Assembly: GCA_031261165.1 (NCBI GenBank) | Contig: JAISJU010000195.1 | Span: 1-38,210, forward strand | Source of the DNA: Prevotellaceae bacterium | Lineage (GTDB): Bacteria > Bacteroidota > Bacteroidia > Bacteroidales > Paludibacteraceae | DNA length: 38,210 nucleotides | Direction of reading: 5' to 3' | In this document: positions 6,998 through 14,869 of the stretch, in pieces | Layout: the number at the start of each line of letters is the position of its first letter | How positions within the stretch are numbered: position 1 is the stretch's first letter | Notes under the pieces: generated by a model | Seen by the model: the letters and a program-made list of their open reading frames with translations, nothing else | What the model was told of the DNA's origin: nothing | Database searches by the model: none | Position numbers and translations under genes: made by a program

Positions 6998-7909
6998 ATG
7001 AGTTACAACGATTATACTTCCATATTAAAGCAAAAATTCGCAGGCAGGGTGCAAAAAATCCTCGTCAATGCAGGTTTTACCTGTCCCAACCGCGATGGCG
7101 CGAAAGGCACGGGCGGTTGCACGTACTGCAACAATCAGACTTTCAGCCCCGAGTACTGCCGCCCGCAAAAACCGGTTGGTGAACAGGTGGCGGAGGGTAT
7201 TCGCTTTTTCCATCACAAATATGAGGCACAGCAGTATTTGGTTTATTTTCAGTCATATACGAATACTTACGGCGATATTTCGCACTTGATAAAATTGTAC
7301 GAAGAGGCACTTGCGCACCCGAAAGTTATCGGTTTGGCAATCGGCACGCGCCCCGATTGTGTGAGCGATGAATTGCTGGATTATTTCGCCGGTTTGGCAA
7401 AACGAAAATACCTGATGATTGAGTACGGCATCGAAAGCACCAATGACGAAACCTTGCATTTTATCAATCGCGGGCATACTTATGCAGAGGCGGAAAACGC
7501 TATTTTTCGCACCGCCGAGCGCGGCATTTCCGTAGGCGCACACCTGATTTTGGGTTTGCCGAATGAAAGCCGCGAAATGATTTTGTCGCACGCCGAAAAA
7601 GTATCACGCTTGCCCCTCACGGCTTTGAAACTGCATCAATTACAGTTGGTTAAAGGCACGCAAATGGCGGCGCAGTATGCCGAAAAACCCGAAATTTTCC
7701 GATTATATAATGTAGAGGAGTACATTGATTTGGTGATAGATTTTTTGGAACGGCTCAATCCCGCCATTGCCATTGAACGCTTCGTGTCGCAGTCGCCAAA
7801 GGAATTGTTGATTGCGCCGGATTGGGGCGTTAAGAATTTTGAGTTTGCGGATAAGATACAGAAAAGATTAACCGCCCGAGATACTTATCAGGGGCGGTTA
7901 TACGCTTGA
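6998..7909 (+). CDS. YhcC-type radical SAM protein (TIGR01212 family)
   Basis: A 303-residue radical SAM enzyme. The cluster-binding cysteines are C29, C41 and C44 in an expanded CPNRDGAKGTGGCTYC motif, the hallmark of the YhcC/TIGR01212 group rather than the usual CxxxCxxC spacing. Further family stretches are GLAIGTRPDC, EYGIESTNDETL and HLILGLPNE. The reaction is not established from sequence. It is the last gene of clear host character before the phage-like region begins about 100 bp downstream. Confidence 0.88.
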   Translation: MSYNDYTSILKQKFAGRVQKILVNAGFTCPNRDGAKGTGGCTYCNNQTFSPEYCRPQKPVGEQVAEGIRFFHHKYEAQQYLVYFQSYTNTYGDISHLIKLYEEALAHPKVIGLAIGTRPDCVSDELLDYFAGLAKRKYLMIEYGIESTNDETLHFINRGHTYAEAENAIFRTAERGISVGAHLILGLPNESREMILSHAEKVSRLPLTALKLHQLQLVKGTQMAAQYAEKPEIFRLYNVEEYIDLVIDFLERLNPAIAIERFVSQSPKELLIAPDWGVKNFEFADKIQKRLTARDTYQGRLYA

Positions 7910-8011
7910 TTATGTGGAGCATAGCGGATTGATTATAAACCACTTAACTCGCTGATTTTCAATATTGATTTTTGTCCAAAGTGTCCATATATTTTTTATC
8001 CGAAATGTAGG

Positions 8012-8440
8012 CTATGTAACATTCCATTCTTTTTTTAATTTTTCTGCATCTTCTCTTGATGCTAATAGTGATTGAAATATTTCATCTGGAGTTATTTTTT
8101 TTCTATCAATATATATGTCATTTTTAGATATAGTCATTAGTTCTATCCAATTCCAAAGCCGTTTGTCTGTATTAATATTATCTTCCCATTCTTTGAATTT
8201 TTCTTTAAGTTTTTTACTACCATATAAATTAATATTATTTTTAACAGACATTATTTTTATATGAAGTTCTTTTTCTGAAAATTTATATTTTTCATTAATC
8301 ACATTATTTCTTATCGCTAAATAAACAGATGCTATTTCGGTGGATAATTTTATTTTATTACGTAATAATTCAATCACATTTTTTACAATTATTAAAACAG
8401 AAATAATTGCGATAATAAGCAGTATAATTAAGTAAATCAT
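8012..8440 (-). CDS. Membrane-anchored protein of the repressor-side operon
   Basis: A 142-residue protein with one N-terminal hydrophobic segment (MIYLIILLIIAIISVLIIVK) followed by a charged, mainly helical cytoplasmic or extracellular domain rich in lysine. No family is recognised. It is very AT-rich and is the last of three small genes transcribed leftward from the repressor side, so it should be expressed in the lysogen. A role such as superinfection exclusion is a guess from position only. It ends with TAG. Confidence 0.6.
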   Translation of the reverse strand: MIYLIILLIIAIISVLIIVKNVIELLRNKIKLSTEIASVYLAIRNNVINEKYKFSEKELHIKIMSVKNNINLYGSKKLKEKFKEWEDNINTDKRLWNWIELMTISKNDIYIDRKKITPDEIFQSLLASREDAEKLKKEWNVT

Positions 8441-8445
8441 ATTTA

Positions 8446-8625
8446 TTAATTTAGTGTTTTAGATATTTTTGCTATTTCTCTCATTTGCTCCGGAGATGTG
8501 TCTTTTGGCATAATTACTTTTGATTTTGTTATTTTTATATCAGTTTTTTTGTCGAAAATATCTATTAGCCTAATCCCTATTCCTGAGAATGCCCAGAGCA
8601 ATATTTGATTTATATATTCAATCAT
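8446..8625 (-). CDS. Small hydrophobic protein in the repressor-side operon
   Basis: A 59-residue frame (MIEYINQILLWAFSGIGIRL at the start, lysine-rich C-terminus) with one possible membrane segment. It ends 5 bp before the start of the membrane-anchored gene downstream and begins 2 bp before the end of the gene upstream, which strongly suggests an operon. No function is recognised. Confidence 0.6.
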   Translation of the reverse strand: MIEYINQILLWAFSGIGIRLIDIFDKKTDIKITKSKVIMPKDTSPEQMREIAKISKTLN

Positions 8626-8627
8626 AT

Positions 8628-8795
8628 TTATTCAATTTTTTTCTTTATTTCTTCATAAGATTCAATACTTAATATTTCTATATTGTTTACATAGATTTGA
8701 GTATAATTACCATACTGAGCAATAATATCAATTCTATTACAATGTATTAAATTTTTATTGCCATCTCTATCTGTTATTTCAATAAATTTTTCCAT
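8628..8795 (-). CDS. Small protein in the repressor-side operon
   Basis: A 55-residue frame with an acidic and isoleucine-rich composition (MEKFIEITDRDGNKNL at the start). It is tightly packed between the repressor gene (35 bp upstream) and the next small gene (2 bp downstream). No family recognised. Confidence 0.55.
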   Translation of the reverse strand: MEKFIEITDRDGNKNLIHCNRIDIIAQYGNYTQIYVNNIEILSIESYEEIKKKIE

Positions 8796-8830
8796 AATTA
8801 TAAGTTTTTAATTTGTTTATATTCAGTTAT

Positions 8831-9154
8831 TTATTGTCTCAATATTTCATATAGTTTTTTTTCTTCGATGAATTTCAGCACATCATTCATCTTGTCGTCC
8901 CCGACTTTAATTTGAAGCATTACTTCTGTTTTTTGTGGGTCTTTTGCAGACAAAGCCAATAAGTTTGAAAAATCATAATTCAATGCTTTACCTGCTTTAA
9001 TCAATTTGAGTACATACCAATCCTCATTTCCGAACTCACGTTCAAGATTTTGGCTGTAACTTCCGATTGCTCTTGCAAAATCGGCTTTCGTCATTCTACT
9101 TTGTTCAAAAGCGTTCTTAACGATTTGTCCAATGTGAAGTTTTTTTTCTTTCAT
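8831..9154 (-). CDS. Helix-turn-helix repressor-like protein
   Basis: A 107-residue protein with a helix-turn-helix N-terminal half (MTKADFARAIGSYSQNLERE, about residues 20-39) and a short C-terminal domain. It is transcribed divergently from a Cro-sized HTH gene across a 155-bp region carrying three related operator sequences, the layout of a phage lysogeny switch. By position it is the candidate lysogenic repressor. It lacks an S24 peptidase domain, so RecA-driven self-cleavage is not expected. Confidence 0.7.
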   Translation of the reverse strand: MKEKKLHIGQIVKNAFEQSRMTKADFARAIGSYSQNLEREFGNEDWYVLKLIKAGKALNYDFSNLLALSAKDPQKTEVMLQIKVGDDKMNDVLKFIEEKKLYEILRQ

Positions 9155-9202
9155 AAGATACTAATTTATAGATTATTAAATAAGTAAAAAAAAATAAATG
9201 CA

Positions 9203-9264
9203 ATCAATTTGATAATATTTAACACTCAAATTGATTTTTATATTATCAATTTGATTTATTTTTG
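9203..9264 (+). promoter_or_regulatory. Lysogeny-switch operators and rightward promoter
   Basis: The perfect 5-1-5 palindrome ATCAATTTGAT occurs at 9203-9213 and 9245-9255, and a shorter related copy TCAAATTGAT at 9226-9235, about 20 bp apart. The last copy abuts a TATTTTTG box (9257-9264) preceded by TTG at 9231-9233, the likely early rightward promoter for the Cro-like gene. Three evenly spaced operators between divergent HTH genes parallel the OR arrangement of temperate phages. Confidence 0.65.
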
Positions 9265-9309
9265 CGGTGTCAAATATAAGACTAAAAAACAAGTCATAAA
9301 AAAAGAATT

Positions 9310-9516
9310 ATGAAACTAAAAGCAAAAATCATCGAAAAAATCCGCCAAACGCCTGAAGTAAAGCGCGAGTTGATATATCAGTTGAATATCAGCCACGGCA
9401 CTTTCTTTCGTCAGTTAAGGGAAAATGCAGACGAAAACACTTTCACCACAATGAAAGCAGTAAAAATCATTTCCGCAGGATTGGGCGTTCCGGAAAGCGA
9501 AATATTGGAGGAATAA
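9310..9516 (+). CDS. Cro-like HTH protein
   Basis: A 68-residue DNA-binding protein with a single compact HTH (KRELIYQLNISHGTFFRQLR, about residues 18-37) and a second short helix pair ending VPESEILEE. It is the first gene of the rightward early transcript and faces the repressor gene, so a Cro-type role is inferred. Only 3 bp separate it from the next small gene. Confidence 0.65.
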   Translation: MKLKAKIIEKIRQTPEVKRELIYQLNISHGTFFRQLRENADENTFTTMKAVKIISAGLGVPESEILEE

Positions 9517-9519
9517 GCA

Positions 9520-9639
9520 ATGTTATATACAGAGTGGATTGCAAAGGGTATGCTAATTGGATTAGGTTATGCTATTGTATTACTAATAATGAAATTAGTG
9601 ACCATTTTATTAGATTGGATTTATGAAAAATTACTGTAA
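9520..9639 (+). CDS. Small single-span membrane peptide
   Basis: A 39-residue frame with a continuous hydrophobic stretch (GMLIGLGYAIVLLIMKLVTI) and a charged C-terminus, starting 3 bp after the Cro-like gene. Position and composition support a real small membrane protein; function unknown. Confidence 0.5.
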   Translation: MLYTEWIAKGMLIGLGYAIVLLIMKLVTILLDWIYEKLL

Positions 9640-9678
9640 TTAAAAATAGTTTTTAATCAAAAAAGAAAGGAAATCACT

Positions 9679-9861
9679 ATGACAACAATCAAAGATTTAG
9701 AAATCGGTGCAGAGTTTCGCACCGTGAAAGGCAAAGAGACATATCAATATGTCGGTACTTCACTTGTAGATGGCAAAACAGTCTATCTGACAAGACGGCT
9801 CAAAAGCAAAACTTCCGGCTTTTGGGCGACAAATTGGGATATGGAAGTAGTAACAGAATAA
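9679..9861 (+). CDS. Small early phage protein
   Basis: A 60-residue protein, probably a small beta-rich domain (TIKDLEIGAEFRTVKGKETYQY, then DGKTVYLTRRLKSKTSGFW). The start is supported by AAAGGAAA a few bases upstream, unusual for this phylum. No family recognised. It directly precedes the structured RNA candidate. Confidence 0.55.
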   Translation: MTTIKDLEIGAEFRTVKGKETYQYVGTSLVDGKTVYLTRRLKSKTSGFWATNWDMEVVTE

Positions 9862-9870
9862 CCCACTATA

Positions 9871-10125
9871 AAAATCCTAAAGAAGCCTGTGAGTAAGTTC
9901 GGGTTCGGAGGCTGTGAGTGCAAGGAAACAGCCGGTATCTTCGGTAGCCGCAAACTGTCGTGCGGTGCGGATTAGAAACGTTAAGTTGCATAACGAAAGC
10001 AGGCATTATCATTTTCCTGATGGCAGGAAATTGATGGACACAACGAAGAACGACAGGGAAGCGTAGAGGTTGCTACGAAAGTGGCAAATAGTGGTTCAAG
10101 CGGGTTCGATTCCCGCCTACGTAAC
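9871..10125 (+). ncRNA. Structured RNA candidate with a tRNA T-arm-like 3' end
   Basis: There is no coding frame here, but many helices can be drawn: AATCC (9873-9877) with GGATT (9969-9973) closing a domain; AGCCT (9884-9888) with AGGCT (9909-9913), or alternatively GGCTGT (9910-9915) with ACAGCC (9928-9933); CCGC (9948-9951) with GCGG (9962-9965); a 12-bp stem with one mismatch (10008-10019 with 10024-10035); TTGCTAC-GAAA-GTGGCAA (10070-10087); and GCGGG-TTCGATT-CCCGC (10100-10116), identical in form to a tRNA T-arm. GCGTAG (10061-10066) pairs with CTACGT (10117-10122) around the last two hairpins. It is not a standard tRNA (no D-arm or anticodon arm fits) and I do not recognise a known family. 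Confidence 0.6.
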
Positions 10126-10155
10126 AAAAACTTTTAATCAATAAAATTTCACAAA

Positions 10156-10509
10156 ATGCAAACACAAGAAAACTTTACTCGTTATGAAATAGCGCATTAC
10201 GTTACGCTATTCTTCTACAATTGGGAGCAGGATGATTTCCGCGCCATTTACAAAGGCTCGCGCATCGGTGAGGACTATGTCTGGAACAAGTTGCAAGGCA
10301 AAATCAAAAATCAAGAAATGGACAGCACGGCTGCTATGCTTGATGTGTTCCTTAACCTCGACAGTATAAATCAAAAATTGTTGGTCGATTATGTGCTTGA
10401 CAAGCATTATACGGAAAGTATTATGAAGCAGCGTGAATGGCAAGGTCTAATTGAGGCAGTGGAGCGAGGCGAGGTTATAGGTGAAAAAAGTTGTGAGGAA
10501 TATAATTAA
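10156..10509 (+). CDS. Early phage protein of unknown function
   Basis: A 117-residue, mostly alpha-helical acidic protein (TRYEIAHYVTLFFYNWEQDD near the start). No motif or family recognised. It follows the structured RNA by about 30 bp and is transcribed with the early rightward genes. Confidence 0.6.
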   Translation: MQTQENFTRYEIAHYVTLFFYNWEQDDFRAIYKGSRIGEDYVWNKLQGKIKNQEMDSTAAMLDVFLNLDSINQKLLVDYVLDKHYTESIMKQREWQGLIEAVERGEVIGEKSCEEYN

Positions 10510-10582
10510 AATAAGCGTTGAAAACCAAAATAGACGGAATAGGCATCAATCTTTCAATGAATAAGCCAAAAAAATAAATAAT

Positions 10583-10855
10583 ATGGAATGTTTGGAAGAA
10601 GAAATACAATTGTGGGAATCATTGGCAATTGAAGATGTGGCTACAGCCAAAACAATGGAGAATATCGAAATCATTTTTTTGTTATGCTGCATTGATACTG
10701 TAAGAAAGGCAATATCCGAAGAAAATTCATACAGCATTCCGGCATTTGACATAAGGTATCGCGCTTATGTAATCAAAGTTTTAAGTGAATCAAAACAACA
10801 GGAATTACCGAATTGGGATAAACTTTTTATAAAGATTTTAACAGGAAAGAATTAA
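10583..10855 (+). CDS. Small phage protein of unknown function
   Basis: A 90-residue helical acidic protein (MECLEEEIQLWESLAIEDVA) with no recognised family. It ends 6 bp before the membrane/coiled-coil gene that follows. Confidence 0.55.
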   Translation: MECLEEEIQLWESLAIEDVATAKTMENIEIIFLLCCIDTVRKAISEENSYSIPAFDIRYRAYVIKVLSESKQQELPNWDKLFIKILTGKN

Positions 10856-10861
10856 CAATAA

Positions 10862-11464
10862 ATGAAACGTTTGCAAAACATATTAATCGTATCCGTTCTC
10901 GCGGGCATCATTATCGAACTGGGAAAGGTTTTCATCTTCCTCTTCGAGCGGCTTGACAACGGCAATGTGGTAGCCACTATCACCGGCGTAACCTTTGCGC
11001 TTGCATCGGTACTGTTTGTGGTTTTGCTCGAAAATCGCACCGTGAAGATTACAATGATAATGCTCGACGTAGCAACGATACTGTACTATTATTTGTTTTT
11101 TCGCCTGTTTGAGTTCCCGATAGAGTGGGTATCGGTAGTAATAGCACTTTACACAGGAATGATAGTTTATTATTTCGGACGCATAGTAGCCGACCGTATC
11201 CGCATCGACACCGAAGCGGATACGGAAAGGCTTACCGCCGAAAACAACAGGCTGGCAAAAAAACTGCAATCGGGAACGGAACGGTGCCAGAAAATGGAAG
11301 ACCGTTTGCGTATCGTCAACGAACTTACCAACCTCGAAGCCGAACGGGAACGCTACCTCCGCCGCGTGAAAGAAAGTAAAACCGAAAGTACCCGTACCGC
11401 TAACGAGAAACGGCTCAATGATATAGAAAATGAAATTTATGAACTGAAAAAACAAAAGCAATGA
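10862..11464 (+). CDS. Membrane protein with a C-terminal coiled coil
   Basis: A 200-residue protein with about four membrane segments in residues 1-115 (for example NILIVSVLAGIIIELGKVFI, LASVLFVVLL, MLDVATILYYYLFF, VIALYTGMIVYYFG), then a long charged coiled coil (about 120-200, rich in E, R and K). Its stop overlaps the next start (ATGA). It is not a recognised holin or spanin; the domain layout could suit a membrane-tethered scaffold, but this is only an inference. Confidence 0.6.
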   Translation: MKRLQNILIVSVLAGIIIELGKVFIFLFERLDNGNVVATITGVTFALASVLFVVLLENRTVKITMIMLDVATILYYYLFFRLFEFPIEWVSVVIALYTGMIVYYFGRIVADRIRIDTEADTERLTAENNRLAKKLQSGTERCQKMEDRLRIVNELTNLEAERERYLRRVKESKTESTRTANEKRLNDIENEIYELKKQKQ

Positions 11465-12279
11465 ATGGAGAATACTATACACCCGAAGAAGTAGAAATCA
11501 TAGAGGAAAATTACCGCACGAATAGCCGCAGGGAATTAGCCGAAATGCTGCCCGGCAGAACGCCGAAAGCGATTAATTCATTTATGAAGCGTATGGGCTG
11601 GCGGCGCGAAAACCATATCGTGCTGACAGAAGAACAGCAGATATATATCAGAGCAAATTATTCAAATAAAAATACATCCGATTTATCAGCAGAAATGGGA
11701 ATAAGTCAAAGCAAAATCAACAATTTTGCTTTTAGGAACAAATTAAAGAAATCGCCTGAACTACTGAAAAAGACGCACAGCAAAATAATATCCGACCCCA
11801 ATCACGGCAGTCATCATACGCGTTTGCAAAAAGGAAATGTTCCGAAAAATAAAGGTAAAAGATGGGAAGAATATACAAGAAAGCCAATACCGGAAGGAAT
11901 GAAAAAAACACAATTCAAAAAGGGAAACGTTCCTGTGCAACACCGAGAAGTGGGTAGCGAAAGAGTGGAAAAAGACGGATACATTTATATCAAAATAGCA
12001 GAGCCAAACCAATGGCAATCAAAGCACCGATATATTTGGGAGCAGCATAACGGCGAAATACCGACAGGCTGCAATGTACAGTTCCGCGATGGCAATAGAG
12101 AGAATTTCGCTCTCGACAATCTTTACCTGATAAGCCGTGCCGAGCAGTTGAAAAATGAAAATAGTATGTATGTCAATTATCCGAAAGAAATTCAATTGGC
12201 AATACAGGCTAAGGGAGCATTAAAACGTCAAATCAATAAAATAATCAAAGAAAATGGAAACGAATCACATAACGATTAA
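11461..12279 (+). CDS. HTH plus HNH-type endonuclease-like protein (degenerate site)
   Basis: A 272-residue protein. Residues about 5-55 form a Myb/SANT-like HTH (YTPEEVEIIEENYRTNSRRE), a second related helix set follows at about 60-95, and residues about 180-235 resemble the HNH_3 domain: KHRYIWEQHNGEIPTG, RDGNRENF, LDNLYLISRAE. In HNH_3 enzymes the DGN is preceded by a catalytic histidine (xHxDGN); here the sequence is QFRDGN, so that histidine is absent. It may be an inactive or DNA-binding derivative, as is common among Bacteroidota phage proteins of this type. The start overlaps the preceding stop by 4 bp. Confidence 0.7.
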   Translation: MNGEYYTPEEVEIIEENYRTNSRRELAEMLPGRTPKAINSFMKRMGWRRENHIVLTEEQQIYIRANYSNKNTSDLSAEMGISQSKINNFAFRNKLKKSPELLKKTHSKIISDPNHGSHHTRLQKGNVPKNKGKRWEEYTRKPIPEGMKKTQFKKGNVPVQHREVGSERVEKDGYIYIKIAEPNQWQSKHRYIWEQHNGEIPTGCNVQFRDGNRENFALDNLYLISRAEQLKNENSMYVNYPKEIQLAIQAKGALKRQINKIIKENGNESHND

Positions 12280-12571
12280 CTACGGCTTGACCGGCGTGGA
12301 TATACGCCGCGAAGCGATGGAGGCAATTCAGTTGCTGAAGCAAAAGAAGATAGACGTGCGCGAGGCAAATGCCATAAAAGGCTTGCTCGACACGCAGGTA
12401 GATGTAGCCAAAACGCAGGTGGAATACATCAAAAGTATTCCCGCTACCGTGCGCGAGCAAATGAAAATTACTGATGTAAAAGCCATTGCCGGAACACTCA
12501 TCGACCGCGATGCGGAAATTGAGGCTACGATGGCAGAAATTGAAGAAATTCGGAAATTACCTTATAGTTGA
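12254..12571 (+). CDS. Helical phage protein of unknown function
   Basis: A 105-residue alpha-helical protein (GVDIRREAMEAIQLLKQKKI, ending IEEIRKLPYS). It overlaps the end of the HNH-like gene by 26 bp, a sign of tight packing. No family recognised. Confidence 0.6.
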   Translation: METNHITINYGLTGVDIRREAMEAIQLLKQKKIDVREANAIKGLLDTQVDVAKTQVEYIKSIPATVREQMKITDVKAIAGTLIDRDAEIEATMAEIEEIRKLPYS

Positions 12572-12576
12572 GAATT

Positions 12577-12828
12577 ATGGCATACACATTTGGTCAATGG
12601 CAATAGGCATACAAAGATTTTTATGCGATATTTAACACGTCGCTCACGCCGTTCTACGATGGCTTATGGAGTATTACTTTCGGGCATATTTGCATTGATT
12701 ATCGCAAATTAGATAAATGGCTGATAGCCAAGCACGGAGATTATATCGAAGAAGGAAAATGTATGAGCCAATGTGTCATTGAAAATTATGGCGAACAAGG
12801 AGATAAATTAATAAGAGAACTAATTTAA
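12577..12828 (+). pseudogene. Small gene interrupted by an in-frame amber codon
   Basis: From the ATG at 12577 the frame reads nine codons, meets TAG at 12604-12606, and then continues open for 73 more codons to TAA at 12826-12828. The downstream part looks like a genuine protein (KDFYAIFNTSLTPFYDGLWS, then GDYIEEGKCMSQ) and fills the gap between two genes exactly, starting 5 bp after one and ending 7 bp before the next. The residue before the stop is Gln. It is either a nonsense mutation or a readthrough/suppressed codon. Other genes of the element end in TAG (8012, 35961), which argues against wholesale TAG reassignment. Confidence 0.6.
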
Positions 12829-12835
12829 AAAAACT

Positions 12836-13756
12836 ATGGCAGTATTTGGATATTTACGAGTTTCGAGCGATAAGCAAGATGTGGCAAGTCAGCAAATCGG
12901 CGTTGAACGAAAAGCCGCTGAACTGAATGTTTCCATTGAAGAGTGGATAAAAGACGAAGGCATATCCGGAACTGTGGAATATAAAAAACGCAATTTGGGT
13001 GTATTGATAGGAAAGGCTAAGTCAGGCGACAGTATCATCGTATCGGAAATCAGCCGCTTGGCGCGTTCGGTATTTATGCTTTTTCGCATAGTAGAATATT
13101 GTATTGATAACGAAATTGTTATCTATTCGGTAAAGGATAATACAACCATAAAAAAAGGCGATTTAATAGCCACAATGGCAGTTTTCTTCTTTGGTATCGC
13201 CGCTCAGATTGAACGCGAAATGATAGTGAAAAGAACAATTGAAGGGCTTGAACGCAGGCGCAAAGACGGCGTGGTATTCGGAAGAAAAATGGGGAAACAA
13301 CGCCGAAACCTAAAACTTGAAGGAAAAAAGGAAGATATTCTGAAATATGTCAATGCCGGCGTTAATCCTGCCGGAATAGCAAGAATATTCAAAGTTCACA
13401 GGCATACAATTGAAAAATGGTGCGCTGCCAATGATATAGATTATCAGAAAAACGTAAAACCGATGTATCAAGAGAAAATAGTTGAGAGGAATAATAAACA
13501 CAAAGAGAAATCCGATTTCATTATGCGGCAATTGCAAGAAAACAAAGCGTTTCTGCTGGAATGCGCAAAACAGAATTTGTATCAATATCAAGTAATTGAA
13601 AAACTGAATGAAAAAGGGATTAAAATCGGGCAGCAACGATTTTTATTCTATCTGAAAAAAGCAGACATTTATGACGAATACCTGAAAATATTCAACGAAA
13701 ACCGCGAAATAAAAAATGTAGATTGCGGCAGCCAACGAAAATATTATAAATTTTAA
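12836..13756 (+). CDS. Serine recombinase (resolvase/invertase family)
   Basis: A 306-residue DNA recombinase. The catalytic serine is expected at S10 in GYLRVSSDKQ, and the arginine-bearing active-site stretch is SEISRLARS (about 65-73). The resolvase E-helix region contains AAQIEREMIVKRTIEGLERR. An HTH (NPAGIARIFKVHRHTIEKWC, about 182-201) follows, then a further 100-residue helical tail that ordinary 180-200 residue invertases lack. It is too short for a large serine integrase. It is the only recombinase seen in the element, so it could catalyse integration, or it could be an invertase; no inverted crossover sites were found. Confidence 0.85.
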   Translation: MAVFGYLRVSSDKQDVASQQIGVERKAAELNVSIEEWIKDEGISGTVEYKKRNLGVLIGKAKSGDSIIVSEISRLARSVFMLFRIVEYCIDNEIVIYSVKDNTTIKKGDLIATMAVFFFGIAAQIEREMIVKRTIEGLERRRKDGVVFGRKMGKQRRNLKLEGKKEDILKYVNAGVNPAGIARIFKVHRHTIEKWCAANDIDYQKNVKPMYQEKIVERNNKHKEKSDFIMRQLQENKAFLLECAKQNLYQYQVIEKLNEKGIKIGQQRFLFYLKKADIYDEYLKIFNENREIKNVDCGSQRKYYKF

Positions 13757-13762
13757 AACGAT

Positions 13763-14227
13763 ATGGAAAATACAGATTTGACAAAAATTCTCACTGTCGG
13801 CGACAAAGTTTTTTCTATCATACTTGGTCGCGAAGCCAAAATCAGTGCGATTGATTTTACAAATGAACTGCCGATAACGATTGGCAATGCGGAAACAGGC
13901 AGGCGTTATTCTCGCTATGGCTCAATATTTCCTGACGGCTCTGACTGCCTATTGTCACCAAGCAAGGAAAAAGAAAAATGGGAAAACTACTGTACATTCA
14001 AAAAAGGCGATATTGTGTTTGTGTATGAAGACGATACAGATGCCGAAAAACAAATTTCCGTTTTCAGCCACAAAGAAAATAATCGGTTCTTCATTTTCGA
14101 CCGGTATGTAAAAAACGGCGAATCCGAAGATATAACCTTCAAAGATTTTGCCTGCTGTGAATATCCGCAAGTAAATGATTTGAAACGCGCCGAGAACATT
14201 GTATTTCAATCATTCCGCAGAAAATGA
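13763..14227 (+). CDS. Conserved Bacteroidota phage protein with SH3-like repeats
   Basis: A 154-residue protein with two similar beta-rich segments beginning LTVGDKVFSIILGREAKIS (about residue 10) and FKKGDIVFVYEDDTDAEKQI (about residue 78). A VGDKVxS start followed by a second KGDxVxV unit is common in small proteins of Bacteroidota prophages. Function unknown. Its stop overlaps the next start by 4 bp. Confidence 0.6.
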   Translation: MENTDLTKILTVGDKVFSIILGREAKISAIDFTNELPITIGNAETGRRYSRYGSIFPDGSDCLLSPSKEKEKWENYCTFKKGDIVFVYEDDTDAEKQISVFSHKENNRFFIFDRYVKNGESEDITFKDFACCEYPQVNDLKRAENIVFQSFRRK

Positions 14228-14865
14228 GAAAAAGAGAATGGACACAGGAACAAAAGCGTTTCATTGCAGACAATCACCTGTCAATGACGATTATGCAAAT
14301 AGCCATTGCGCTTAAAATTCCGCGCTTGGCAGTCGGAAATTATATGCGTCTGAATTGCCTGACGGCAAACAGAAGTTTGCACAATAAGCGTATATCTGAA
14401 AGTTTGACTGTCTACACCGAAGAACTTGACGACTACATCAAAGAAAATTATCCGCGCCTGTCGATGTACGATATTGCGCATAACACAGGCGCAAGTCGAA
14501 CAACTGTTGCAAAGCGAATACATAAATTAGGACTTGAAATTGTATGCCAAAGGCGTTTTATAATAGATAATTATGCGGAAATTGACGATTTCATTAAAAA
14601 TAATTATCCAAAAATCGGGCTGAAACGCATAGCCAATCGATTGCATACAACAGATGAGATAATTCGGCGGCGAGTTTTAGCAATCGGAATGGAGGTGCAG
14701 CCAAAGAACCGCCCGCGCAAGCACTTTTTTAGTGAAGGGGAATATCGCTTCATCTGCGACAATTATCAAGCAATGGGCTATCGTCAAATTGCCAAAAAAA
14801 TGGGTATTGATGAAAATGCTGTTTATCGTTTTATCAAAAAAAATAACATCAATAAAATTAATTAA
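14224..14865 (+). CDS. Multi-HTH DNA-binding protein
   Basis: A 213-residue protein made of four similar helix-turn-helix units: WTQEQKRFIADNHLSMTIMQ, EELDDYIKENYPRLSMYDIA, EIDDFIKNNYPKIGLKRIAN and SEGEYRFICDNYQAMGYRQI, each about 50 residues apart. The repeats share an I-x-x-N-Y pattern, so the gene probably arose by internal duplication. It resembles the HTH half of the HNH-like gene at 11461-12279 and a smaller gene at 21042-21452, a HTH family amplified in this element. It probably binds DNA; the target is unknown. Confidence 0.65.
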   Translation: MRKREWTQEQKRFIADNHLSMTIMQIAIALKIPRLAVGNYMRLNCLTANRSLHNKRISESLTVYTEELDDYIKENYPRLSMYDIAHNTGASRTTVAKRIHKLGLEIVCQRRFIIDNYAEIDDFIKNNYPKIGLKRIANRLHTTDEIIRRRVLAIGMEVQPKNRPRKHFFSEGEYRFICDNYQAMGYRQIAKKMGIDENAVYRFIKKNNINKIN

Positions 14866-14869
14866 ACCT

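Noticed and set aside
10061..10122. A tRNA gene suggested by the T-arm and a 6-bp closing stem
   Set aside because: Only 33 nt lie between the acceptor 5' strand and the T-arm and they form a single GAAA hairpin; no D-arm or anticodon arm can be drawn.
14732..14869. Upstream extension of the gene starting at 14870
   Set aside because: It overlaps the multi-HTH gene in another frame and has no protein-like features.
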